In this document: in pieces, positions 49,565 to 57,711 of the stretch | Position numbering within the stretch: the stretch's first letter is position 1 | Layout: every line of letters starts with the position of its first letter | Origin: Nocardia stercoris | Lineage (GTDB): Bacteria; Actinomycetota; Actinomycetes; Mycobacteriales; Mycobacteriaceae | DNA length: 64,000 bases | Direction of reading: 5' to 3' | Assembly: GCF_003696265.1 (NCBI RefSeq) | Contig: NZ_RFFH01000002.1 | Location: 310,001 to 374,000 of the forward strand | The notes under the pieces: model-generated | Seen by the model: only the letters and a program-made list of their open reading frames with translations | Told to the model about the DNA's origin: nothing | Database searches by the model: none | Position numbers and translations under genes: made by a program

Positions 49565-50749
49565 TCAGGCGTCCTCGGCGGTGAGGTCGGCCCCGATGAC
49601 ACCCGCGGCGACCATGTTCTGGTCGGTGAGCGAGGTGTCCTGCCGGTAGACCTTGCCCTTGTGCTCGCCGTCCTCTTCCTCGTCGGCGTGGCCGCGGCCG
49701 AGCAGCGGGTTGCCGCCGGTACCGGTCGTGGCCGCACGGGCCGGGGTGCCGGCACCCGGCTGCGCGGGTGCGGTGGTGACCTGGACCTGCGGCGTGGCCG
49801 CCGAGGTGGCACCGCCGCCGGTGATATCGGGCGTGCCCCAGCCGGCGGGCAGGCGCAGCGCGCCCGCGTTGTTGCCGATGCTGACCGTCGACGAACCGCC
49901 GAGGTACGACGCGGCGGTGGTGACCGCGCCCGCGCCGACCGCGGTGCCGGCCGTCACGGCCGGGGCCATGCCCAGGCCGCCGAGCGGGCCGGCCGCGCCG
50001 AGCATGCTCACGACGTTCGAAATGCCGCCGGTCGCAACGGTTCCCGCGGTGGAGACGACGGTCGGGGCCACGCCACCGAGCACCTGGCCCGCCTGCGAGA
50101 GCGCGGCCGCGACGGTCGGGTCGGACAGCAGGGCCTGACCGGCCGCGATCGCGGCCTGGATCGGGTCGGTCGGGGCCGCGTCCGCGGCGGCCTCGACCGC
50201 ACCACCGGGCTGGGCCACCGACGGCGGCTGCTCGAAGGAGTTCGGGGTGGACGTGGTCATGTCGGTGGCCGTCTCGTAGGTCTCCATGACCGCGGCCGCC
50301 TGCACGTCCAGCGCGGCCTTCGCGGCCTCGGCCGCCTCGGCGGCACCGGTCAGGTCGCCGCCCAGCGCGTGCGCGGTGGCCCGGGTCGCGTCGGCGGTCA
50401 GGATCTCCGGCATGCTCGGCATGGCGATCGACGCGACCGTGTACGCGGTGGCGTGGGCGGTGGCCTTGGCGCTCATGGCGGCGGCCATGGCGCTCTGCTG
50501 GCCGGCCCAGCCGGTGAAGCTGGTGAGCTTGCCGGCGACCGTGTCGCCGTTCTCGCCGGCCAGGCCGATACCCAGCTCGGCCATGATCCGGCCGACCGTG
50601 GCGGTCGCCTCGGTCCAGCTGGTGGCCAGCCCACCCCAGGCGCCGGCCGCTGCGGTGGCCGACGCGCCGTGTGTGCCGGCGTTGAGTGCGGCCGAGTTGC
50701 CCTCGGCGAGTCGTGCGAGCCAATAGACGCCGGTAACGCCAAATGCCAT
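49565..50749 (-). CDS. PPE family protein
   Basis: 394 residues. The N-terminal ~180 residues are the PPE-type helical domain (GVYWLARLAEGNSAALNAG; AGAWGGLATSW carries the WxG turn; FTGWAGQQSAMAAAMSAKA). A long Ala/Gly/Pro/Val-rich region follows, and the last ~45 residues are charged (GRGHADEEEDGEHKG). It pairs with the PE protein encoded upstream for ESX secretion to the cell surface. ATG 50749 has GGGGAGA seven bases upstream. The canonical Pro-Pro-Glu at the N-terminus is absent, as in nocardial members. Confidence 0.83.
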   Translation of the reverse strand: MAFGVTGVYWLARLAEGNSAALNAGTHGASATAAAGAWGGLATSWTEATATVGRIMAELGIGLAGENGDTVAGKLTSFTGWAGQQSAMAAAMSAKATAHATAYTVASIAMPSMPEILTADATRATAHALGGDLTGAAEAAEAAKAALDVQAAAVMETYETATDMTTSTPNSFEQPPSVAQPGGAVEAAADAAPTDPIQAAIAAGQALLSDPTVAAALSQAGQVLGGVAPTVVSTAGTVATGGISNVVSMLGAAGPLGGLGMAPAVTAGTAVGAGAVTTAASYLGGSSTVSIGNNAGALRLPAGWGTPDITGGGATSAATPQVQVTTAPAQPGAGTPARAATTGTGGNPLLGRGHADEEEDGEHKGKVYRQDTSLTDQNMVAAGVIGADLTAEDA

Positions 50750-50811
50750 GACAATTCTCCCCTGTTGTCTGAAGTCTGTTCGGGCTCTGCGGTGTGGCCG
50801 GGTAGCTCCGG

Positions 50812-51141
50812 TCAGACCTCGGTGATCGTGGCGGTCTGGGCGGCGATGCCGGCGGCGTGGCTGTCGTCGTGCGCGTTGTACGCCGCGAGCTGGGCGCGCA
50901 GCGTGGCCGCCGCGTTCTGCAGCTCGAAGATGCCGCGGGTGACCGACGCGGTGTGGCTACCGCCCGCCTCGCTGAGGTGCGCGGCCGCGTGGATCGAGAC
51001 CTCCTCGGCGCCGGAGGGCACGACGAAGTCGGTGGACGAGATTGCGGCGGCGTGCGCGGCCGTTAGCCGGTCGGCGAGCAGTTCCAGCTCGGTGGCGGCT
51101 GCCTCGATCGTCTCGTGACTGACGTTGACCAGACCAAACAT
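50812..51141 (-). CDS. PE family protein
   Basis: 109 residues, a helical hairpin: HETIEAAATELELLADRLTAAHAAA, a turn at FVVPSGAEEVS, and a second helix ending LAAYNAHDDSHAAG. YNAHD is the YxxxD secretion signal of ESX substrates. It forms a heterodimer with the PPE protein, 62 bases downstream. ATG 51141 follows a perfect AGGAGG by eight bases, and this start fits the family length. Confidence 0.85.
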   Translation of the reverse strand: MFGLVNVSHETIEAAATELELLADRLTAAHAAAISSTDFVVPSGAEEVSIHAAAHLSEAGGSHTASVTRGIFELQNAAATLRAQLAAYNAHDDSHAAGIAAQTATITEV

Positions 51142-51347
51142 GACTGGACCTCCTTCGGTTCGCGGCCCGCGGGCCCGACCGAGCGGTCCGGACCTCGCTG
51201 TGTGGGCCCCCCGGCAGTCCCCTTGACCGCCAAAACTTCCCACACATCGTTGGACGCGACATCCCCCGATCCGGTTCCCCCGAGATCCGGTTGCTTCGAG
51301 TCCGCAGGTTCGCACCTCACTCGACTCGGTCGCCCGCAGACGACAGA

Positions 51348-51701
51348 CTATCCCCATCCCAGCTGATGAAGGCGGTCCTCGTCAATCCCGAAATGGTGGG
51401 CAAGTTCGTGCACGACCGTGATCGCCACCTCGTCCACCACCTCGGCTTCGCTCCCGCACATGTCCAGAATCGCGTTGCGGTACACGGTGATCCGGTCCGG
51501 GAGCGAGCCTCCGTACTCGCTGTCCAGCCGTTCGGTCAGCGCAATGCCCTCGTAGAGTCCCAGCAGGTCAGGCTCGTCGGGATGCCGCGGCTCGATCAAC
51601 ACCACCACGTTGTCGATCGCGCGCGCCAACTGCGGCGGAATCGAATCCAGTGCGTCGGCGACCAATTCCTCGAACCGGTCGTCGGACATCCGCACACCCA
51701 C
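51348..51701 (-). CDS. Zincin-like metallopeptidase family protein
   Basis: 117 residues, PF06262 type. DRFEELVADALDSIPPQLARAIDNVVVLIE at the start, the zinc site VVHELAHHFGIDEDRLHQLGW (HExxH plus Asp) at the end. Proteolytic activity of these minimal zincins is unproven. GTG 51701 is chosen because CCGGAG lies seven bases upstream; ATG 51689 is the alternative. It follows the septum-formation-like gene by 16 bases on the same strand, the arrangement seen near serS in mycobacteria. Confidence 0.88.
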   Translation of the reverse strand: MGVRMSDDRFEELVADALDSIPPQLARAIDNVVVLIEPRHPDEPDLLGLYEGIALTERLDSEYGGSLPDRITVYRNAILDMCGSEAEVVDEVAITVVHELAHHFGIDEDRLHQLGWG

Positions 51702-51717
51702 GGCAATCTCCGGACGT

Positions 51718-52806
51718 TCAGCGCGGCGGCGCGGCGCCGGGCAGCGGCGCCGGCGTCGACCGGCCCGAACTCGGTGGCGGTACCGGGGCCTGGCCGTCGA
51801 TCTGGATGTCGCCCTTCGCACTTCCGGTGATGGACGAGAAGCCGTCCTGGGAGCCCTTGCCCACCAAGCAGTTCAGCTTGTGGCTGCCGACCAGCCAGCT
51901 GCGCGGGTCGAGGTTGTCCCAGAACGCGGTGAGGGTCTTGTTCATCAGATCGTCCTGGCCGCCCAGGTATTCGTCCACCGCGTGACTGCACTGGTCCTGC
52001 ATGAACTTGTCCTGGGCGTCGTTGTCCGGCGGCGGGCCCTGGAACTGCTGGCTCAGGTCGACCACCGAGATCACTTCGTAGGCATGCGGTTTCGCGCAGT
52101 CGACCGGTTCGTTGGTCGGCAGGTTCTGGGTGAGGCCGATGCAGGTGCCGGGTTCGAAGATCCGGGACTGGTCCGCGTTCTGCACCCGGCCGGTGGACTG
52201 CTGGGTGGCGTTGCCGTTCGCGCTGACCAGCTGCAGGCCGCAGCGGATGGTCCGGTCGCCGCTGCGCCACCCCGGGTCACCCGGATTGATCATGCCGACC
52301 ACGAACTTGCCGCGCGGGTCCAGCTTGCCGCCCAGATAGTCGGCGGCGGCGGGACCGCAGTTCTCGTCGCGCAGCTCGCTGAAGCGCAGCGAGTCCGGGA
52401 ACGGCGCCTCCGGCCCGAACTCCTTGCCCGGGTACTTGCTCAGATCGATGTCGGCGGTCACCTCGAACAGGTGCTTGTCCGAACAGTTCACCTTGGTCAG
52501 GTCCAGGGTCTTGGCGTCGGTCCAGGTCAGGCAGTCGCCGGACTTGGCGCTGCCGAACGCCGCGTTCGACTTCCCGGTCGGATGGGTACTGCCCGGGTCG
52601 TGTGCCTCCAGATGCGAGGTGCGGAAACCGCCGGACAGCGCCATCGTGGCCCCGGCCGCGAGGATCGCGCCGGCGGCCACCGCCAGCAGCCCCCAGCGCA
52701 GCTTGTGCGCGGGCAGGCGGCCACGCGCGGACGGGTTCGGCCCGGCGGCGGGCCCGGATTCCGCGTCGACGGGTGCCGGTTTCGTGGGCACATGATCGGT
52801 GGACAT
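51718..52806 (-). CDS. Septum-formation-like membrane protein
   Basis: 362 residues. A ~35-residue cytosolic head, a membrane helix (LRWGLLAVAAGAILAAGATMAL) and an extracytoplasmic region with two repeats of the Septum_form pattern: SGDCLTWTDAKTLDLTKVNCSDKHLFEVTADIDL and PGTCIGLTQNLPTNEPVDCAKPHAYEVISVVDL, each with paired Cys and a (K/P)HxxEV motif. In M. tuberculosis the gene divergent from serS is of this type (Rv3835). The C-terminus is Pro-rich. A role in division is only a domain-name inference. ATG 52806. Confidence 0.85.
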   Translation of the reverse strand: MSTDHVPTKPAPVDAESGPAAGPNPSARGRLPAHKLRWGLLAVAAGAILAAGATMALSGGFRTSHLEAHDPGSTHPTGKSNAAFGSAKSGDCLTWTDAKTLDLTKVNCSDKHLFEVTADIDLSKYPGKEFGPEAPFPDSLRFSELRDENCGPAAADYLGGKLDPRGKFVVGMINPGDPGWRSGDRTIRCGLQLVSANGNATQQSTGRVQNADQSRIFEPGTCIGLTQNLPTNEPVDCAKPHAYEVISVVDLSQQFQGPPPDNDAQDKFMQDQCSHAVDEYLGGQDDLMNKTLTAFWDNLDPRSWLVGSHKLNCLVGKGSQDGFSSITGSAKGDIQIDGQAPVPPPSSGRSTPAPLPGAAPPR

Positions 52807-52922
52807 TGCGGTCCATGATGGCAGCGTGGCGGCGGCGCCGCCAGAATCGGGCCACCCCCGCGCGCCGTTTCGCGGGCGGACCAGGTGCAATTCGCGCTGG
52901 ACGCGCCCACTAGTCTGGTCAC

Positions 52923-54185
52923 ATGATCGACCTGCGATTCGTGCGTGAGAACCCGGACGCGGTCCGCGCCAGCCAGCGGGCCCGCGGCGAGGACCCGGCA
53001 CTGGTGGATGCCCTGCTCGAGGCCGACGCCACGCGGCGCGCCTCCGTCGCCAACGCCGACGCACTGCGTGCCGAGCAGAAGGCGCTGGGCAAGAAGGTCG
53101 GCAAGGCTTCCCCGGACGAGCGGCCCGCGCTGCTCGCGCTCGGCTCGGAACTGTCGGCGAAGGTCAAGGAGGCCGAGGCCGCCGAGAAGGCCGCCGACGC
53201 CGACATGGACACCGCCCACCGGGCCATCTCGAACGTGGTCCAGGAGGGTGCGCCCGCCGGCGGCGAGGACGACTACATCGTGCTCGAGCACATCGGCACG
53301 CCGCCGGAGTTCGACTTCGAGCCCAAGGACCACCTCGACCTCGGCGAGGCCGCCGGGCTGATCGACATGGAACGCGGCGTCAAAGTCTCGGGCTCGCGGT
53401 TCTACTTCCTCACCGGATATGGCGCGCTGCTGCAGCTCGGACTGCTGCAGCTGGCGGCGCAGCGGGCGGTGGCGAACGGTTTCACCATGATGATCCCGCC
53501 GGTGCTCGTGCGCCCGGAGATCATGGCCGGTACCGGTTTCCTGGGCCAGCACTCGGCCGAGGTCTACCACCTGGCCGACGACGACATGTACCTGGTCGGG
53601 ACGTCGGAGGTGCCGCTGGCCGGCTACCACTCGGGCGAGATCCTCGACCTGTCCGCGGGTCCGAAGCGGTACGCCGGCTGGTCGTCGTGCTTCCGGCGCG
53701 AGGCGGGCAGCTACGGCAAGGACACCCGCGGCATCATCCGGGTGCATCAGTTCGACAAGGTCGAGATGTTCGTCTACTGCCGGCCCGAAGAGGCCGACGC
53801 CGAACACCTGCGGTTGCTGAACTGGGAGAAGGAGATGCTGGCCGCGATCGAGGTGCCCTACCGCGTGATCGATGTCGCGGCCGGGGATCTGGGCAGCTCG
53901 GCGGCGCGCAAGTTCGACTGCGAGGCTTGGGTACCCAGCCAGCAGGCCTACCGCGAGCTCACCTCGACCTCGAATTGCACCACGTTCCAGGGCCGCCGGC
54001 TGTCGGTGCGGTACCGCGACGAGAACGGGAAGCCGCAGATCGCGGCCACGCTCAACGGCACGCTGGCCACCACCCGCTGGATCGTCGCACTGCTGGAGAA
54101 CCACCAGCAGGCCGACGGATCGGTCCGGGTTCCGGCGGCGCTGGTGCCGTTCGTCGGCCGTGAGGTTCTCGAACCGCTGGCGTGA
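52923..54185 (+). CDS. serS: Seryl-tRNA synthetase
   Basis: 420 residues, full length. The N-terminal helical arm ([22 protein letters not shown], then a long coiled coil to ~100) binds tRNA-Ser. The class II core has motif 1 near [18 protein letters not shown], motif 2 [23 protein letters not shown] and motif 3 in [18 protein letters not shown]. It is divergent from the septum-formation-like gene. ATG 52923 lies six bases after TAGTCT (leaderless). Confidence 0.97.
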   Translation: MIDLRFVRENPDAVRASQRARGEDPALVDALLEADATRRASVANADALRAEQKALGKKVGKASPDERPALLALGSELSAKVKEAEAAEKAADADMDTAHRAISNVVQEGAPAGGEDDYIVLEHIGTPPEFDFEPKDHLDLGEAAGLIDMERGVKVSGSRFYFLTGYGALLQLGLLQLAAQRAVANGFTMMIPPVLVRPEIMAGTGFLGQHSAEVYHLADDDMYLVGTSEVPLAGYHSGEILDLSAGPKRYAGWSSCFRREAGSYGKDTRGIIRVHQFDKVEMFVYCRPEEADAEHLRLLNWEKEMLAAIEVPYRVIDVAAGDLGSSAARKFDCEAWVPSQQAYRELTSTSNCTTFQGRRLSVRYRDENGKPQIAATLNGTLATTRWIVALLENHQQADGSVRVPAALVPFVGREVLEPLA

Positions 54186-54386
54186 CTTTCGTCTCGCCGG
54201 ACCCCTCGATAACTGAGAGTTCACTCATATTGCCGGGTTTCGGCCGCCGCGGACCTGCGTCCGGCCCGGGGAACACGGACAATGCCAGCATGCCTTCGCT
54301 ATCACCGTCGGACCCGGCCCGGCGTTGCCCGATGATTCCTGTCGTTGTGACTACTGCCTTCGGCACTTGTGTCTAGGCTGTTGAGC

Positions 54387-56231
54387 GTGCGAGGAATGAA
54401 GTCTCGCGGGGACACCCGCACACGTGTGCGGGCGGCGTCGGCGCTGGCGACGGCCAGGTTGATGGCTCGCACCACCGGTGCGTTCTATGTCATGGGTGGC
54501 GTGCTGGGCTTGATCATCACGGCCATCGCGCCGGGCGACGAAGGCAACCGCCCACTGGTCGGCATCGCCGCGGCCATCTCGGTGGCGCTCGGCCTCAGCC
54601 TGCTGGTGTGGGGGCCGCGGCTGCCGCATCTGGTCCATCACGGCTATCTGGCGACCGCGACCGTCCTGGTGACCGTCGCGGTGCACTGGTTCCCCAACAC
54701 GATCGGCGGGATCGGTCTCGCCGCGTTCTACGTCTTCGTGGCCTGCGATGCCGCGATCTTCTTCGCCTGGCAGTGGGTGGCGGTCCACGTCGGCCTGGCG
54801 GTGGCGTTGTGCCTGGTGGCCTTGCCGACCCGTGGGCTGCCGTGGTGGTCGGGCATGATCCCGGCCGGTGTCACCGTCGGTGTCGCGATCGTGGTGGGCA
54901 TTCTCACCCGCATGGCGGCCGATGCCGATATCGACACCTTGACCGGCCTGCTCAACCGGCGCGGGTTCGATCGCGCCCTGAACGCGGCCATCGACTACGC
55001 GACCCGCGCCGAGCAGGGGCTCGCGCTGGTGCTGGTGGACCTGGACCGGTTCCAGAAGATCAACGACCACCTCGGCCACCGGGCCGGTGACGCAGTGCTG
55101 CAGCGGGTTTCCGACACCTGGTCCAAACTGTTGGCTCCCGATCAGCGGCTCGCCCGCTACGGCGGCGACGCGTTCGCGCTGCTGTTGCCCAATGTCACCG
55201 AGCAGGCCGCGATCCTGCTGACCGAACAGCTGCGGGCAGCAGTGACCACCGGCTGCTCGGCCGGTGTCACCTCGTGGCAGCCGGGCGAATCGGCGTCGCT
55301 GCTGGTCAGCCGCGCGGATGTCGGCCTGTACCGGGCCAAGCAGGCCGGCCGCAACCGGACCGTGCTGGAATCGGCGCGGCAGCTGCCGCTCGCGGTGGAA
55401 CTGCGGCAGGCGATCGACCAGGGCGCGCTGGACGTGCACTATCAGCCGATCGTGAGCCTGTCCGGCGACGGCAGCAAGACCGTCGGGGTCGAGGCCCTGC
55501 TGCGCTGGTCGTCGAGCGCGCAACCCGACGTCACCACCGAGGGGCTGATCCGGGTCGCCGAGGAGTACGACCTCATCTCCGACCTCGACGAACTCGTGCT
55601 GCGCCGGTCCTGCTCGGACGCGGCCCGGCTGCAGGAGACCTTCGCCCAGCTCGATCTGACCTTGAACGTCAATGTGAGCGGACTGGAACTGGCCGAAGCC
55701 GGATACGCCGACAAGGTTTCCGGCATCCTCGCCGAAACCGGCTGGCCGGCCGATCAGCTGGTGCTCGAGGTCACCGAGAGCGAGCTGGCGGCCGAATCCC
55801 AGACCGCCATCGCGAATCTGCACCAGCTGCGCGACCAGGGGGTGCGGATCGCCATCGACGACTTCGGCACCGGATACTCCTCGCTCAGCCGGCTGGCGAC
55901 CATCCCCAGCGACATCCTCAAGGTCGACCAGTCCTTCGTGGCAGCCATCCGCTCCGACTCCCCGGCCCCGCCACTGTTGGGTGTCATTGCGGCACTGAGC
56001 AAGTCACTGGACCTGCAGGTGATCGCCGAGGGCGTCGAGACCGAGTACCAGGCGGCCGTCCTCACCGAACTGGGCTTCGCCCTGGCGCAGGGCTACCACT
56101 ACAGCGACTCGCACCCGGTCGCCGCGTTGATCAACGACCTGAACGAACACCGCGGCCTGGTGGGCGCGGGCGTACCGGACGCCGACTTCGCGGCCAAGGG
56201 CTGGATCCCGATGGACGACCCGGGCAACTGA
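54387..56231 (+). CDS. Membrane GGDEF-EAL protein with degenerate GGDEF site
   Basis: 614 residues. About five N-terminal membrane helices (to ~180), a GGDEF domain (DTLTGLLNRRGFDRAL; signature RYGGDAFALLL, i.e. the catalytic Glu is Ala and no RxxD I-site is visible) and a complete EAL domain: VGVEALLRW, NVNVSGLELAE, LEVTESEL, IDDFGTGYSSLSRL, KVDQSF and IAEGVETE. It is likely a c-di-GMP phosphodiesterase with a regulatory GGDEF domain. GTG 54387 is chosen because TAGGCT is seven bases upstream; ATG 54396 is possible. Monocistronic, 200 bases after serS. Confidence 0.88.
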   Translation: MRGMKSRGDTRTRVRAASALATARLMARTTGAFYVMGGVLGLIITAIAPGDEGNRPLVGIAAAISVALGLSLLVWGPRLPHLVHHGYLATATVLVTVAVHWFPNTIGGIGLAAFYVFVACDAAIFFAWQWVAVHVGLAVALCLVALPTRGLPWWSGMIPAGVTVGVAIVVGILTRMAADADIDTLTGLLNRRGFDRALNAAIDYATRAEQGLALVLVDLDRFQKINDHLGHRAGDAVLQRVSDTWSKLLAPDQRLARYGGDAFALLLPNVTEQAAILLTEQLRAAVTTGCSAGVTSWQPGESASLLVSRADVGLYRAKQAGRNRTVLESARQLPLAVELRQAIDQGALDVHYQPIVSLSGDGSKTVGVEALLRWSSSAQPDVTTEGLIRVAEEYDLISDLDELVLRRSCSDAARLQETFAQLDLTLNVNVSGLELAEAGYADKVSGILAETGWPADQLVLEVTESELAAESQTAIANLHQLRDQGVRIAIDDFGTGYSSLSRLATIPSDILKVDQSFVAAIRSDSPAPPLLGVIAALSKSLDLQVIAEGVETEYQAAVLTELGFALAQGYHYSDSHPVAALINDLNEHRGLVGAGVPDADFAAKGWIPMDDPGN

Positions 56232-56237
56232 CCGCGC

Positions 56238-56459
56238 TCAGCGCTCCCACTTGCCGGGGTTCAGGTGGAACTGCACGAGGGCGTTCGCGTGGCCGTGACC
56301 CATGGCGTGCACGGACTTCAGCCAGTCGACGAGGTCCTTGTGCCCCGCGATGCCCGAGGCGTTCAGCGCATCGAACCAATCGTCGACCGGACGACCGTAT
56401 TTCGCCTCGATGGACGGGAAGTACGAGGCGGGGCCGTGCGGGCGGGTGGTGGTGGCCAT
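56238..56459 (-). CDS. DUF4287 domain protein
   Basis: 73 residues: YFPSIEAKYGRPVDDWFDAL, then HKDLVDWLKSVHAMGHGHANALVQFHLNPGKW, the compact helical DUF4287 pattern. Function unknown. GAGGAGA six bases before ATG 56459 fixes the start. It is convergent with the GGDEF-EAL gene, six bases apart. Confidence 0.82.
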   Translation of the reverse strand: MATTTRPHGPASYFPSIEAKYGRPVDDWFDALNASGIAGHKDLVDWLKSVHAMGHGHANALVQFHLNPGKWER

Positions 56460-56633
56460 GGTGATCTCCTCGGTCGAACGATGCTGTCTGCGGTGATGAC
56501 GGACCTGGTCGGGAGGACTCGTCGCCGAGTGCGGTAGATCACATCCAAGGGTGCTGTGGTTGCCGGAGTCCGGTGATGCGGTTGCCCGGCGGTGCGGGTT
56601 GCGGGTGACGCGAGATGGGACCATTGCCGGGTG

Positions 56634-57659
56634 ATGGGGCGCGAGGTGGGGTTGGGGCTGGGTTTCGCCATCGGGGCCGGGGTGGCGACCCAGGGGCGGG
56701 TGAACGGCGCGCTGGGGGCGCGGCTACACGACGGAATCGGTGCTGCCGTGGTCAGTTTCGGGTCCGGGCTGATTCTGTTGATGGTGGCGTATCTGGTGAG
56801 TGGGCAGGCGCGGTCCGGGGTCGGGCGGGTGCGGGCGGCGGTGGCCGGTGGCGTGCTGCGGCCCTGGCAGCTGCTCGGCGGGTTGTGCGGGGCGTTCTTC
56901 GTGACCAGTCAGGGCTTGTCGGTGGCGGCGCTCGGGGTCACGGTGTTCGCGGTGTCGGTGGTCGCGGGCCAGCTGGTCAGCAGTCTGGTGGTGGACCGGC
57001 TCGGGGTCGGGCCGCGGGGACGGACGGCGATCACCGGGTGGCGGATCGGCGGGGCCGCGGTGGCGCTGGCGGCCGTGGCCCTGACGGCGTTGGGACGCAA
57101 CGGTTCCGGACCTGCCGGCGGTTCCTGGGCGCTGGTCATGTTGCCCGCGCTGGCCGGTGTCACGCTGGCCTGGCAGCAGGCGGTCAACGGGCGGGTCGCC
57201 GCCGCCGGTGCCGCGGCGCCTGTCCGCGGCGGCACGAGTACGCAGACCGCGGGCCGTGCGTCGACGGGTGACACCCTGGCGGCTGCGGCGGCCGGCACCT
57301 ATGCGGCCACCACGATCAACTTCGCGACCGGCTTCCTCGCGCTGATCGCGGTCGAGGCGATCCACGTAGCGTTTTCCGGTATGCCCGAGCAGATCCCGTC
57401 ACAGCCCTGGCTCTACAGCGGCGGCCTCATCGGCATCACCTTCATCGCTACCGCGGCCGTAGCGGTCCGCCTGATCGGCGTCCTGCTACTCGGCCTGACC
57501 TCGGTCGCCGGCCAGCTGGCAATGGCACTGCTCCTGGACGTGGTCACACCCTCGTCGGGCGTCGGACTGTCCGTGACAGCAGTAGCGGGTTGCGCGCTGA
57601 CCTTGGTGGCGGTCGCACTGGCAGCCCATTCGCACACGGATTCATCCGCCCCCGAATGA
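56634..57659 (+). CDS. DMT superfamily transporter (DUF606/YdcZ type)
   Basis: 341 residues with ten predicted membrane helices in two homologous halves. GFAIGAGVATQGRVNGALGARL and PALAGVTLAWQQAVNGRVAAAG are the paired signature of the DUF606 family; QLVSSLVVDRLGV and GQLAMALLLDVVTPSSGVG end the halves. A Gly/Ala/Thr-rich insertion of ~35 residues follows the second signature. Substrate unknown. ATG 56634 fits the hydrophobic start; GTG 56631 is possible. Confidence 0.83.
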   Translation: MGREVGLGLGFAIGAGVATQGRVNGALGARLHDGIGAAVVSFGSGLILLMVAYLVSGQARSGVGRVRAAVAGGVLRPWQLLGGLCGAFFVTSQGLSVAALGVTVFAVSVVAGQLVSSLVVDRLGVGPRGRTAITGWRIGGAAVALAAVALTALGRNGSGPAGGSWALVMLPALAGVTLAWQQAVNGRVAAAGAAAPVRGGTSTQTAGRASTGDTLAAAAAGTYAATTINFATGFLALIAVEAIHVAFSGMPEQIPSQPWLYSGGLIGITFIATAAVAVRLIGVLLLGLTSVAGQLAMALLLDVVTPSSGVGLSVTAVAGCALTLVAVALAAHSHTDSSAPE

Positions 57660-57711
57660 AATTCGAGTGCAGCCCGTTCGGACTGCGGTCTTGCGATGGC
57701 CGCGATACCGA

